Assembly (NCBI RefSeq): GCF_000014945.1
Contig: NC_008553.1
Location: forward strand, 310,001-374,000
Reading direction: 5' to 3'
DNA length: 64,000 nt
Source: Methanothrix thermoacetophila PT
GTDB taxonomy: Archaea; Halobacteriota; Methanosarcinia; Methanotrichales; Methanotrichaceae
Part shown: in pieces, positions 36,772 to 44,916 of the stretch
How positions within the stretch are numbered: position 1 is the stretch's first letter
Layout of the letters: each line of letters begins with the position of its first letter
Translations under genes and position numbers: made by a program
The notes under the pieces: generated by a model
What the model saw: only the letters and a program-made list of their open reading frames with translations
Told to the model about the DNA's origin: nothing
The model's database searches: none

Positions 36772-37317
36772 TCAGCTCAGCGTTCTGGGCACGTCCTTCT
36801 CGCCTCTGATCGTCCCCTGCAGGGATCCGCCGGAGGATGAGTAAGCATCGAAGTATCCTGCGGCAGATCTGCCGCCACCTCCGATCTGGTTCAGTCTTGC
36901 GCTATATAGCTCCACATTTGGATATGTCACGATGTTCAGCGTGAGCATGTTATCGACAATCGCGCCATTTGCCGTTACGATCGCATTCGAGCCCCTGACA
37001 GTGCCGGCACCGAAGACCACAGTGCCGATCTGGGCCAGGTTCAGGTTGACTGTTCCAACCATCTTATCATCCAGAGTCCTGAGCTCGAAAGACCAGTTCC
37101 CCCTGATATCTATGCTCGTGTACGTGGTTGCGCTGCCGGTCGCGCCCCCCGTCTTCGCCAGGTACTCGGCGGTATGCTCTGGGCTCACTATGTTCATCCA
37201 TCCAAGACCCCCGCCAAGTGAATCATCGTACTGCGGTGGTGTTGATTCGTACCTCTGCGCGCCGGCATTCATCGCCATGAAGGCGATGAGCAGAATAACA
37301 GCATAGCAAAACCTCAT
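36772..37317 (-). CDS. Secreted protein of unknown function (181 aa)
   Basis: Signal peptide MRFCYAVILLIAFMAMNAGAQ, then a beta-rich domain with IRGNWSFELRTLDDKMVGTVNLNLAQ, typical of small lipocalin-like or beta-barrel extracellular domains. GGGGRSAAGYFDAYSSSGGSLQGTI is low-complexity. It begins 4 bp before the end of the radical SAM gene (ATGA overlap) and so is in that operon, which is odd for an exported protein. Confidence 0.65.
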   Translation of the reverse strand: MRFCYAVILLIAFMAMNAGAQRYESTPPQYDDSLGGGLGWMNIVSPEHTAEYLAKTGGATGSATTYTSIDIRGNWSFELRTLDDKMVGTVNLNLAQIGTVVFGAGTVRGSNAIVTANGAIVDNMLTLNIVTYPNVELYSARLNQIGGGGRSAAGYFDAYSSSGGSLQGTIRGEKDVPRTLS

Positions 37318-38453
37318 TTTGGGACCTCCTTTTCAAGGTGCAAACTCCTGAAAACATCATCCTTCATCTGGCATGAGCAGCGATGCCGGAACCAGCTGTA
37401 CCTGCTCATCCTCCTCCAGATGTTCTTAAGAGAGCTCTTTTTAACGTTGCCGAAGCTGATCGGCATGTATGCACATGGCATGGCATCGCCGGATGGATCA
37501 ACATGTATCCATCGCCTTCCTGCGAAGCATCCGAACATCTCCGGCGAAAGAAGGTACGGCAGGGCTGTGACCCTCGGCCCGTCTGGCTGCCTGTTCTTCC
37601 TCATATGAAACTCGGCTAGACGCTCGATATCTTTGGAGGAGAGAACTTCGTCCAGATGATCCTCCCACCGCCCTACTGCCACGATCTCGTACAGTGAAAG
37701 TTCGTGTGCCCCGAGATCTGATGCCAGGGAGTACGCATCTTCAAGCTGGTCTATGTTGTATGGCGAGACGACCATGAAGAGATCCACCAGAAGTCCGGCT
37801 TGCAAGGCGTTCCTGGCGCCGGAGATGGCATCTCCGAACGCGCCCCTTCTTCCTCGGAAATGATCATGCTGCTCCTCCACAGGGCTGTCTATGCTCACCC
37901 TTATAGCGTAAAGGCCTCTCTTCTTGAGCTCCAGCGCAAGCTTCTCGCTCAGGGCGTATCCGCTGGTGAAGCAGGTCGCTATCGCTCTGTCGTCGACGCT
38001 CGCAACCAGATCGGGCAGGTCCAGCCTCAGCATAGGCTCTCCGCCGTCGAATGTGACAAGATACGATCCGAGATCCAGGGCCTCGGAGATCACCCTTTTA
38101 ACGACATCCCCCTCCAGGACATCCCCGCTTCTCGAGGGTGCTGAGCAGTGGATGCAGCTGTTAGGGCAGCCGCGGAAGACCGAGATCGAGAGCTGATCTG
38201 GAACCTTCCTGCGCATTAGATGTCTCAGCTGAGCTGATATCATCCTGTCGAATGCCATGCTGGGCGCAGGCGGGATCCATGTGGAGAATATCAGCCTGTC
38301 GCCAGAGCTGATTGGCTTCTCGTTCGCAAAGATGCTGTTGATCTTTTTGACGATCGGCTTAGCAACTGGAGCGAGAGGGCCGGTCGCAGTCATCCGGAGG
38401 CCGCCATCCAGATCAACAGCCAGCCTCAGAAGAGGGGACTCGGTAAGCTGCAT
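37314..38453 (-). CDS. Radical SAM/SPASM domain protein
   Basis: The start at 38453 (MQLTESPLLRL) is preferred over 38480; both overlap the prenyl synthase end. The cluster motif is FRGCPNSCIHCSA (C-x3-C-x2-C), followed by GGEP-like FDGGEPMLR and VSIDSP. The C-terminal region (CFAGRRWIHVDPSGDAMPC and CSCQMKD) has the extra cysteines of a SPASM domain for auxiliary clusters. The overlap with an isoprenyl diphosphate synthase gene suggests isoprenoid lipid or quinone-like chemistry, but peptide modification is equally typical for SPASM proteins. Confidence 0.82.
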   Translation of the reverse strand: MQLTESPLLRLAVDLDGGLRMTATGPLAPVAKPIVKKINSIFANEKPISSGDRLIFSTWIPPAPSMAFDRMISAQLRHLMRRKVPDQLSISVFRGCPNSCIHCSAPSRSGDVLEGDVVKRVISEALDLGSYLVTFDGGEPMLRLDLPDLVASVDDRAIATCFTSGYALSEKLALELKKRGLYAIRVSIDSPVEEQHDHFRGRRGAFGDAISGARNALQAGLLVDLFMVVSPYNIDQLEDAYSLASDLGAHELSLYEIVAVGRWEDHLDEVLSSKDIERLAEFHMRKNRQPDGPRVTALPYLLSPEMFGCFAGRRWIHVDPSGDAMPCAYMPISFGNVKKSSLKNIWRRMSRYSWFRHRCSCQMKDDVFRSLHLEKEVPK

Positions 38454-39295
38454 CTCTTCACCATGCTCTCTGTCATGCAATCCAGTATCATGAGCAGACG
38501 CTCCTTCATCTCTGGATCGCCACCTGCGCTGCGCAGTGATGTGTGTGCATTACCTGTGTGCTCTCTCACAGCATCAACACACATCCTCAAGGTCTCCTCC
38601 GGCCCGGACCGCAGGGCGTAGATCCTCGGCAGGGTCATCGATTTCTTGGTAGACCTCTTGCCCTGGTCGATGCCGATGAGCTCCTCGAGATCATCCACTA
38701 TCTGGTAGGCGAGCCCGAGCTCTAGACCGTACCTCTCGTACAGTATCTGATCCTCGCGATCCGCGCCTGCTATCATGCATCCGAGCCTGGCAGATGCCGC
38801 GAAAAGGGATGCCGTCTTCTTTGTTATGCACTGGTAGTACTCCTGTGGAGATGCTATCCTCGAGAGATCTATGATCTCCCCCTCTGCCATATCCATGCAC
38901 GCCTTTGAGAAGAGCCTGATTGCGGGCTCACCGTATGAGGAGATCAGCCCTATAGACATCGATATCAGATAATCACCTGCGAGCAGAGAGGCCTCCATGC
39001 CGAATCTCCTGAACGCGCTTGGGGCTCCACGCCTCTCCACCCCGCAGTCGAGTATATCATCATGTATGAGGGATGCCGCGTGTGCGAGCTCCACTGCGAG
39101 CGCCGCGTTGAGCGCGTATCGCGGATCGCATCCGAAGGCCTCTGAGGAAAAGAGGAGTATCAGGGGGCGAACCCTCTTGCCAGGAGACATGAGCACGTAC
39201 TCGATCACCTCACCCACGTGCAGCCCCTGGGACTCCTGCACCAGCGCCCCCAGGCCGTCCTCGATGAGCCCGTGCTCTTCCCAATTCGCAAACAT
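38426..39295 (-). CDS. Short-form isoprenyl diphosphate synthase
   Basis: 289 aa, slightly shorter than the usual 320. The first aspartate-rich motif is SLIHDDILD (DDxxD, near 78), the second is QIVDDLEEL, where the last aspartate is glutamate. A GKR motif is near the N-terminus (SPGKRVRPL). It makes farnesyl, geranylgeranyl or longer diphosphates for archaeal lipids. The gene overlaps the downstream radical SAM gene by 28 bp. Confidence 0.9.
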   Translation of the reverse strand: MFANWEEHGLIEDGLGALVQESQGLHVGEVIEYVLMSPGKRVRPLILLFSSEAFGCDPRYALNAALAVELAHAASLIHDDILDCGVERRGAPSAFRRFGMEASLLAGDYLISMSIGLISSYGEPAIRLFSKACMDMAEGEIIDLSRIASPQEYYQCITKKTASLFAASARLGCMIAGADREDQILYERYGLELGLAYQIVDDLEELIGIDQGKRSTKKSMTLPRIYALRSGPEETLRMCVDAVREHTGNAHTSLRSAGGDPEMKERLLMILDCMTESMVKRCSLPSPLF

Positions 39296-39495
39296 CCAGG
39301 CATTCTCTGCGGGAAGGATATTTAGCTTTTGCGTGATTCATCTTGTGGACATTCAGGCTGCTGCATCTATATAAAAATCAGAAAAATGTTTGGATCTGGC
39401 ATGCCAAGCGCGATGAGGGCGAAGCTCTCTTTGATTCTGATGCGTTTACCGATCAGAGACATCCCGCTCGGAACATCTAAGATCTCCTCGTATGT

Positions 39496-39969
39496 TCAGT
39501 TCAGCCTCCAGATCGTGTAATTGAGGTATGCCGCAAAGCTCACCCACATGATGTAGGGTATAAGAAGAACGCCCGCAATTCTGGAGACATCGTAAAACCG
39601 CCTCATGGTTATTATTATCGAGAGCCAGAGTGCAGCTATGACCACCAGCGCGTACAGTGGCGATCGCAATCCGAAAAATGCTCCGGACCATGAGATGTTG
39701 AGAAGAAGCTGAACGCCGAATGGTATCAGAGCACTCTTCAGGGTTCCTGACTCTGGCTTCGAGTCCAGCACCAGGAACAGCGATATTCCCATGAGCGTGT
39801 ATAGCACCACCCAGACAACGCCTATGAGCCATCCTGGCGGGGTGTACGATGGTTTGATCAGCATCGGGTACCACGTGGAGACGGACATATCTGTAAAGTA
39901 CGACCCGAGGACACCGGCAAGCTGACAGACCGTTATGCACAGAACGATCAAGATGAATCTTTCTCTCAT
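39496..39969 (-). CDS. tspO: TspO/MBR family membrane protein
   Basis: 157 aa, five helices. The tryptophan-rich signature WYPMLIKPSYTPPGWLIGVVW (20-40) and NISWSGAFFGLRSP are diagnostic. TspO binds tetrapyrroles and is linked to stress responses in bacteria; in archaea the role is unknown. Single gene. Confidence 0.9.
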   Translation of the reverse strand: MRERFILIVLCITVCQLAGVLGSYFTDMSVSTWYPMLIKPSYTPPGWLIGVVWVVLYTLMGISLFLVLDSKPESGTLKSALIPFGVQLLLNISWSGAFFGLRSPLYALVVIAALWLSIIITMRRFYDVSRIAGVLLIPYIMWVSFAAYLNYTIWRLN

Positions 39970-40074
39970 GAAAACCCCACGTAATCTGAAATTCGCTCTT
40001 CAGCCTGGGAATGCAGCGTTGATCCCAGTTACCATGTGCATATGTTCCAGGATCTTATTATCTTTTGGCTCATT

Positions 40075-40162
40075 GGACCTGTCCGAATAAGTGCTGAATT
40101 CAGAGATCTGTGGCTTGCTCCTTTTTGATGGAGAATACCCTCAATCCTTATTCAAACAGGCT
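40075..40162 (+). repeat. Family B element B5
   Basis: 88 bp, ends GGACCTGTCCGAATAAG and CCTTATTCAAACAGGCTC. The interior GCTGAATTCAGA-ATCTGTGG-TTGCTCCTTTTTG is shared with B8. Confidence 0.8.
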
Positions 40163-40171
40163 CAGCTCATA

Positions 40172-40265
40172 CGTGTGATTCGCGGATCGGCAATCCTGCA
40201 TATGGGGTAGAGGCGATTGATGCTACTTGTACAGAGCTCACCACTCTGACGATTTGGCCTCATGA
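40172..40265 (+). repeat. Family E repeat next to element B5
   Basis: Runs from GTGTGATTCGCGGATCGGCAA to CTGACGATTTGGCCTCATGA. It matches the copies at 33806 (inverted) and 53536 (diverged) and adjoins the right end of a family B element. Confidence 0.7.
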
Positions 40266-40326
40266 GCCTGTCTTTCTTCGTACAGGGAACACGTCTGCAC
40301 ACCCGCGCCTGGAAGAAACTCTGGAC

Positions 40327-40692
40327 TCAATCCTCCTCCAGCCTGCAGAGCTCACAGCTGTGATGCCACTTGGGCTCAACCTGTACCTTAACAGGGTTGC
40401 TCATCGTATATGCACCGGCCTTAATCTCCCTAATGATCCTGCGCACCTCGTCCTTGTTGTGAGATGAGACCCTTCCAACCTCTGTTCCCACAATGCCGTG
40501 GTGTCCCTCAGTCCTCTCGATCCTCACCACAGAATACTCAGGGGCGTCTTCCCTGTCACCGTCTCCGAGATACAAGAGGTCTTCGTGGTAGAATCCATAG
40601 CACAGGGGCCATGTGTGCTCCGTGATCGCCTTCACAAGATCATCCTCACTCTCCACCTCCATGAAGGAGAATATACGGTCTGGGTGTTTCAT
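40327..40692 (-). CDS. Conserved-looking protein of unknown function (121 aa)
   Basis: ATG 40692 is chosen because it overlaps the previous stop as ATGA and has GGAGG 8 nt upstream. The product is acidic with EVGRVSSHNKDEVRRIIREIKAG and a C-terminal CELC pair after HHSC. I do not recognise the family. It is translationally coupled to the 40689-41474 gene, so both probably act together. Confidence 0.65.
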   Translation of the reverse strand: MKHPDRIFSFMEVESEDDLVKAITEHTWPLCYGFYHEDLLYLGDGDREDAPEYSVVRIERTEGHHGIVGTEVGRVSSHNKDEVRRIIREIKAGAYTMSNPVKVQVEPKWHHSCELCRLEED

Positions 40693-41474
40693 CGGATGAA
40701 CCTCCATCTCGATCTGACCAGCGATGCAAGCTTCGGGTTCTTGAATGCCATGTATATCTCAGGATCTGTCGTGAATCCCATGAAGGGGTCGATTGTGCCC
40801 TCCTCCATATTGGCCACCCATATTTGAACATCTGTGTCCTCGAGGTGGCTCACATGTTCCCGGTAGAACGCCATAAAAGGATCCAGGTTCTCCTCATGTG
40901 GCACAATTGCAGCCATACTATCGTAAAGCTCGGAGGCGAGGATGCACTCCTCAACATCGAGCATGCTTATCCTGGGATAGACGAGAACCTCCAGCCTGTC
41001 ATCGCCCTTCACAAAAGACAGCCTGCCGAGACCTCTGTGAGATTGTGAATATCCGGCCCGGATGAGAAAATCTGTCGTCAGGTCCTCCAGATTGAAGCGG
41101 ACGAGCTCCAGCAGCTCACCCCTCAATCTTTTGAACGTCTCGTATGCCCTCTCGAAATCCGGACGGTCGTACTTTCCAGAAAGCGGGAAGTGAAAGATCC
41201 TTCCATGTATTACTATGAAGCTGTCAAGCTTTGGAGTGTCCGGGAAGACCGGATGTCCGCTCATCATGCTCGAGAATATCCCCGGCGCCGGTCTATCCCC
41301 AACCATTCTCCTAAGAATATCCATCTCAGCATCGCTAAGATCTGCCTCGCGAACCGCCTGGTAGATCCTGTGAAGGAGCTCGCATCTCGCGATGATCCCC
41401 CTCTCCTTCAGGAGGCTGTTAATCCTCTCACCGATAAGCCCTATCTTGTCTGTCATGATCTCATGAAGCCCCAT
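40689..41474 (-). CDS. Protein of unknown function (about 261 aa)
   Basis: Start uncertain: ATG 41474 or 41456; the frame upstream to 41576 overlaps mptA. Helical N-terminus (ERINSLLKERGIIARCELLHRIYQAV) resembles a small regulatory domain; the C-terminal half is mixed alpha/beta (VKGDDRLEVLVYPRISMLDVEE). No catalytic motif seen. It follows mptA directly and precedes the coupled 121-aa gene, forming a mptA cluster. Confidence 0.65.
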   Translation of the reverse strand: MGLHEIMTDKIGLIGERINSLLKERGIIARCELLHRIYQAVREADLSDAEMDILRRMVGDRPAPGIFSSMMSGHPVFPDTPKLDSFIVIHGRIFHFPLSGKYDRPDFERAYETFKRLRGELLELVRFNLEDLTTDFLIRAGYSQSHRGLGRLSFVKGDDRLEVLVYPRISMLDVEECILASELYDSMAAIVPHEENLDPFMAFYREHVSHLEDTDVQIWVANMEEGTIDPFMGFTTDPEIYMAFKNPKLASLVRSRWRFIR

Positions 41475-41541
41475 TTTATCGAATTTGCCTGCAAGCCGTG
41501 CATGTGACCTGCTGATATCATCTGCAGGTGCACAGAATTCT

Positions 41542-42510
41542 TTACATCTGAGAGGCACCGCAGGGCTGCATCTCATGGATTGCAGCGAGCTCCGCCCTCA
41601 GCTCTCCCATCTTCGCCACTCTCTCTGCGAATGCATTGTGCCTGTGTATGCTCTCCTCGTTTATCTGCTTCAGCGTTACAACAGCGTCATCTGGAAGTTC
41701 TACGAAGGTTGCGACGACCCTCTGGGCCATCTCCCTGACGCAGTCCTCCACAAACATCGGGTTCATGTGCGCCCTTGATACGACAAGCGCCTCATCAGGG
41801 CGCTTCAGCAGGCCGTAGACCTTCGAGGACATCGACTCCTCTATGATTCTTATTATGCGATCTATGGGGACGCACTTCCTGTCCCTGACCTCTATGGATA
41901 TGCTCCCGCGGCCCCGCTGGTTATGCGTGGCCACCGGCACCTTCTTCAGGAAGCCCTCGATCGCGTCCTCGCTTAGCCCGAGGTTAAGGAGATCCCTGCG
42001 CATCTGCTCCCTGACTATCTCTTGGGCACAAGGGCAGGCTGTTGTACCAATGACCTCCGCGCCGACGATCTTCTTGACGTGTGGATCAGGTCCGGAGGTG
42101 GCCATCGCTTCCGCGAAGATATCCACCACCTCCTGGCAGTTCACCCTTGTGGCAGGGGTCTGCCTCTTCACTATGTACTCGCTCTTCATCTTCACCTCAG
42201 CCCTCGTCGCATACTCATGCCGCTCGAGGAGGCGCAGAGCGATCTTGCCGCAGAGCTCCTCTATCTCATAAACAGGCCTCGAGATCTCCTCCTCGAGAAC
42301 CTCATCGATTGCCTCGGTGTTCCTCGAGAGATTCGCGCCCTTCCTGCTCGATGGCAGATCCACAAACACCTCGAAGTTCGATATGAGAACAATAGGCCTC
42401 TCGCCGCTCCTTTCGACCTTCACGAGCTTCTTCACTCCTGTCACCCCGACCCTTGTGAGGTTGATCGGGTACGCCGGGTGACAGGCCTGGACATCCGGCA
42501 ATCTCTCCAA
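41542..42510 (-). CDS. mptA: GTP cyclohydrolase MptA (type IV)
   Basis: 322 aa. MptA opens GTP to dihydroneopterin 2',3'-cyclic phosphate, the first step of methanopterin synthesis, and uses Fe(II). The FolE2-like metal site shows in [16 protein letters not shown] (near 154-170) and [15 protein letters not shown] (near 200). N-terminus [21 protein letters not shown] fits the family. It is probably the second gene of a minus-strand unit after a small acidic protein. Confidence 0.95.
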
Positions 42511-42521
42511 CTCACTCCACC

Positions 42522-42725
42522 TTACTCATCATCCAGGCCGAGCTCGTCCATCAGCAGCAGGAGCCTGTCGACCTCCTCAAGAAGCTCATCCAGCATCTCT
42601 GAGATCCGGCAGTCCCTTTCGTTTATGCCATCCAGAATGGACTCAAGCTCTGCCCGAACACTTCCATCATAGCCTGTGAGCATCAGCTCACGAAGCTGTC
42701 TCTCGATATCGTCTGGATCATGCAT
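42522..42725 (-). CDS. Small acidic helical protein
   Basis: 67 aa from ATG 42725 ([15 protein letters not shown]), which has GTGAGGAT about 7 nt upstream; an earlier start at 42797 would give 91 aa. It is almost wholly helical and acidic ([19 protein letters not shown]), ending 11 bp before mptA. Function unknown; may be a partner of MptA or unrelated. Confidence 0.6.
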   Translation of the reverse strand: MHDPDDIERQLRELMLTGYDGSVRAELESILDGINERDCRISEMLDELLEEVDRLLLLMDELGLDDE

Positions 42726-42797
42726 GTGATTATCCTCACGGTAAAACACCTGTGCCAAAGATATTTGAGCCTTTTCTGATATTCGCGGATCCGCCAT

Positions 42798-43407
42798 AGC
42801 TGAATACCTCTGCTGGAAACAGCAACAAACGAGATCTTCCGTGGGTCTGGATGGACTGAGGTATTACCATGAACATGGCATGGGTTTTAACCTCATACGA
42901 CTCATTTTGAGAAAACGACCATCAAGTGGTTTCGCGAACGCGCAGATCCGATAGGGATTGCAAGATTCCCAAAAGGCTTGAGTGGCTCAGAGTCAGTTGC
43001 CCGATCTGTGGAGAGGAGATAACACAGTACCTCTCCATCAGAAGATGGATCGCGCGATAAGCGAGAACTGATACACCGAGAGAGCACGCTCTCTTTGAGG
43101 CTGAGATCACACTCGACCCGCAGACGTTCTCGCCCGTCACAGATTGAGCTGAGATGCGAGCTCAATACGTGGGGCTGAAGGAAACGACAACTGCACTCTT
43201 CGGATAGCATGAAAAACTATGGAAAAGCTGAGCTTCAGAGTGCGCATAATATAGTGCGCATAATATGAAGGCTCTGAAGTTACTCGGTTCCACCTGAAGA
43301 GGGTTCATCGCCCCATAAACAGCATCTGATCATTCCCCATATGCTTTCGTCATCTGCATGAAGACAGAAGACGTTGGTTTCCAACTTCTGTGAAAAAGAA
43401 ACACGAC
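42798..43407. other. Intergenic, 610 bp, possible gene relic
   Basis: No intact gene. A plus-strand reading from about 42950 to 43150 shows a protein-like stretch (see the relic entry). The remainder shows nothing recognisable. Confidence 0.4.
42955..43147 (+). pseudogene. Possible relic of a zinc-ribbon-like protein
   Basis: One frame reads CKIPKRLEWLRVSCPICGEEITQYL up to a stop, then, after the stop, PREHALFEAEITLDPQTFSP. The CPIC pair and amphipathic pattern look like former coding sequence, but no family is recognised and no start or ribosome site is seen. Confidence 0.25.
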
Positions 43408-44310
43408 CTAGAGGAGGTTTCCCATGAAACCTGCAGCCACTGCTATGGTGAAGATGGTGAGCACAAATGCCGCAAGCAGTTTTCTCTCGAAGATGGCCGA
43501 CAGGAGGGAGAGTTCTGGGATGCTTGCCCCAGCACCACCTATGACGAGCGCCAGCACAGCCCCCACACTCATGCCCTTCTCGATGAGGGCCAGGCCGATT
43601 GGCAGAATCGTCTCCGTCCTGATATATAGAGGAATGCCGATGATGGCAGCCGCGGGGATGGCAAGAGTGTTGTCCTGCCCTGCGATCTGGACGACGAGAT
43701 CTGACGGCACGAAACCGTAGATGAACGCACCAATACCTGCGCCAAGGAGGAGATACGGCATGAGCTGGCAGAACAGTGTGAGGGCAAAATCCGCGGATCT
43801 CCGTATCCTCGATCCTGCATCCTGCGCTGGCAGATCGTCCCTCACAAAAGCCACGGATTTCACCTGTGATTTGAAGCCAAGTGCATCCAGCACGAGACCA
43901 GCAGAGACTGCCACCAAAAAAGTTACGGCGAGGTACAGCAGAGCGACCCTCCATCCCAGCAGCACAACGAAGAGCGACAGTATCACGGGATTTAACAGCG
44001 GTGAGGAGAACAGAAATGACATGCATGCTGCAAATGGCACTCCGGCATTGAGCATCCCGAGAAGCATTGGTATCGTGGAACAGGAGCAGAACGGCGTGAG
44101 AGCTCCAAAAGCCGCGCCTAAAACGCTGCCTGCAACAATATGCCTGCCTCCAAGCGCTCTCTTTACCGCATCATCTGACACATACTCGTGGATGAGCCCC
44201 ACGAGAAAGCTCACGCCTATGAACAAGACGGTCAGTTCTAATGCAATCTTCACAAAGAAATTGATGACTATCATTAAGCTGTCATAAAACACACAAACCA
44301 CCCCTAACAC
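43408..44310 (-). CDS. ArsP/DUF318-type permease
   Basis: 300 aa, eight or more membrane helices in two repeats. PFCSCSTIP near 73-81 and the phenylalanine-rich FLFSSPLLNPV mark the UPF0718/ArsP permease family, where the cysteines bind organic arsenicals or similar thiophilic substrates. A cytoplasmic loop separates the two halves near 150-180. An internal start at 44274 is possible. The small cysteine-containing gene 90 bp upstream is on the same strand and likely in the same unit. Confidence 0.85.
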   Translation of the reverse strand: MLGVVCVFYDSLMIVINFFVKIALELTVLFIGVSFLVGLIHEYVSDDAVKRALGGRHIVAGSVLGAAFGALTPFCSCSTIPMLLGMLNAGVPFAACMSFLFSSPLLNPVILSLFVVLLGWRVALLYLAVTFLVAVSAGLVLDALGFKSQVKSVAFVRDDLPAQDAGSRIRRSADFALTLFCQLMPYLLLGAGIGAFIYGFVPSDLVVQIAGQDNTLAIPAAAIIGIPLYIRTETILPIGLALIEKGMSVGAVLALVIGGAGASIPELSLLSAIFERKLLAAFVLTIFTIAVAAGFMGNLL

Positions 44311-44399
44311 GCAGAGCGCAGAATCTGGTAGAAGGTAGAGGGCGCAAACTCCTTTGGAGGAAGCCCGTGCGAAAGATATAGATGAGCGGATGACCCGCT

Positions 44400-44690
44400 C
44401 TACTTCGTTCTGGCCTCGTAGTACCGCCTGTACTCCCTCAAGAAGGCCTCTTTGTAGTACTGTTCTGCTCCCTCAGCGATGTAGTTGAACTTTCTGAGGT
44501 CTTTTACGAGCTCATCACCGGTCACATCATCAGGCGTTTTTCCTTTCTTGAAATACTCCTGGAATACCTCGTTCATCCCCATGATGCCTATGATGCGCCC
44601 TCCAACGTTTATCTGCTGAAGGCTGACAACACGCCCGCAGCAGCCACCACTCATCCTGCCAAAGACCTTATCCAGCAAGCTACCACCCAA
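44400..44690 (-). CDS. Small protein with GGCCG motif, unknown function
   Basis: 96 aa. An N-terminal MSGGCCGRVVSLQQINVGG carries two adjacent cysteines, then IGIMGMNEVFQEYFKKGKTPDDVTGDELVKDLRKFN and a helical tail ending RRYYEARTK. No Shine-Dalgarno precedes ATG 44690; a TATA box about 25 bp upstream makes the messenger leaderless. The adjacent cysteines, the operator-like palindrome and the ArsP-like permease downstream suggest metalloid or thiol chemistry. This is inference. Confidence 0.7.
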   Translation of the reverse strand: MGGSLLDKVFGRMSGGCCGRVVSLQQINVGGRIIGIMGMNEVFQEYFKKGKTPDDVTGDELVKDLRKFNYIAEGAEQYYKEAFLREYRRYYEARTK

Positions 44691-44696
44691 AAACGC

Positions 44697-44720
44697 ATCA
44701 AGTTTAATTGATATATAAAC
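44697..44720 (-). promoter_or_regulatory. TATA box with overlapping ArsR-type palindrome
   Basis: ATCAA-GTTTAA-TTGAT (44697-44712) is a perfect inverted repeat with the spacing of the ArsR/SmtB operator ATCAA-N6-TTGAT. It overlaps by two bases an AT-rich ATATATAAA (44711-44719) at the usual TATA distance from the start codon at 44690. Binding there would block transcription of the small protein and probably the permease. Confidence 0.5.
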
Positions 44721-44916
44721 ATTGCGTGAAGAAATTTTGATGCTTTTATACAGCTAAATAAAAAATACGCATCTACAAATGTTGATGCTAATTACAGATC
44801 GACTCGAAGAGGTTGGACTGCCCGGCATTTGCATTTGATGGATGCCTGTCCAGCCACGCAAAGGATTTTATCTGGGTCTGCGACTACTTCAGCCAGTATC
44901 AATCTGAGGAGAGAAG

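Larger units (their letters stand above)
39970..40326. other. Intergenic with composite B5-E repeat
   Basis: 357 bp holding family B element B5 and the adjoining family E repeat; no gene. Confidence 0.5.

Noticed and set aside
43280-44026. 248-codon minus-strand frame
   Set aside because: Out-of-phase shadow of the permease gene; composition is rich in Arg/Cys/His and lacks membrane helices.
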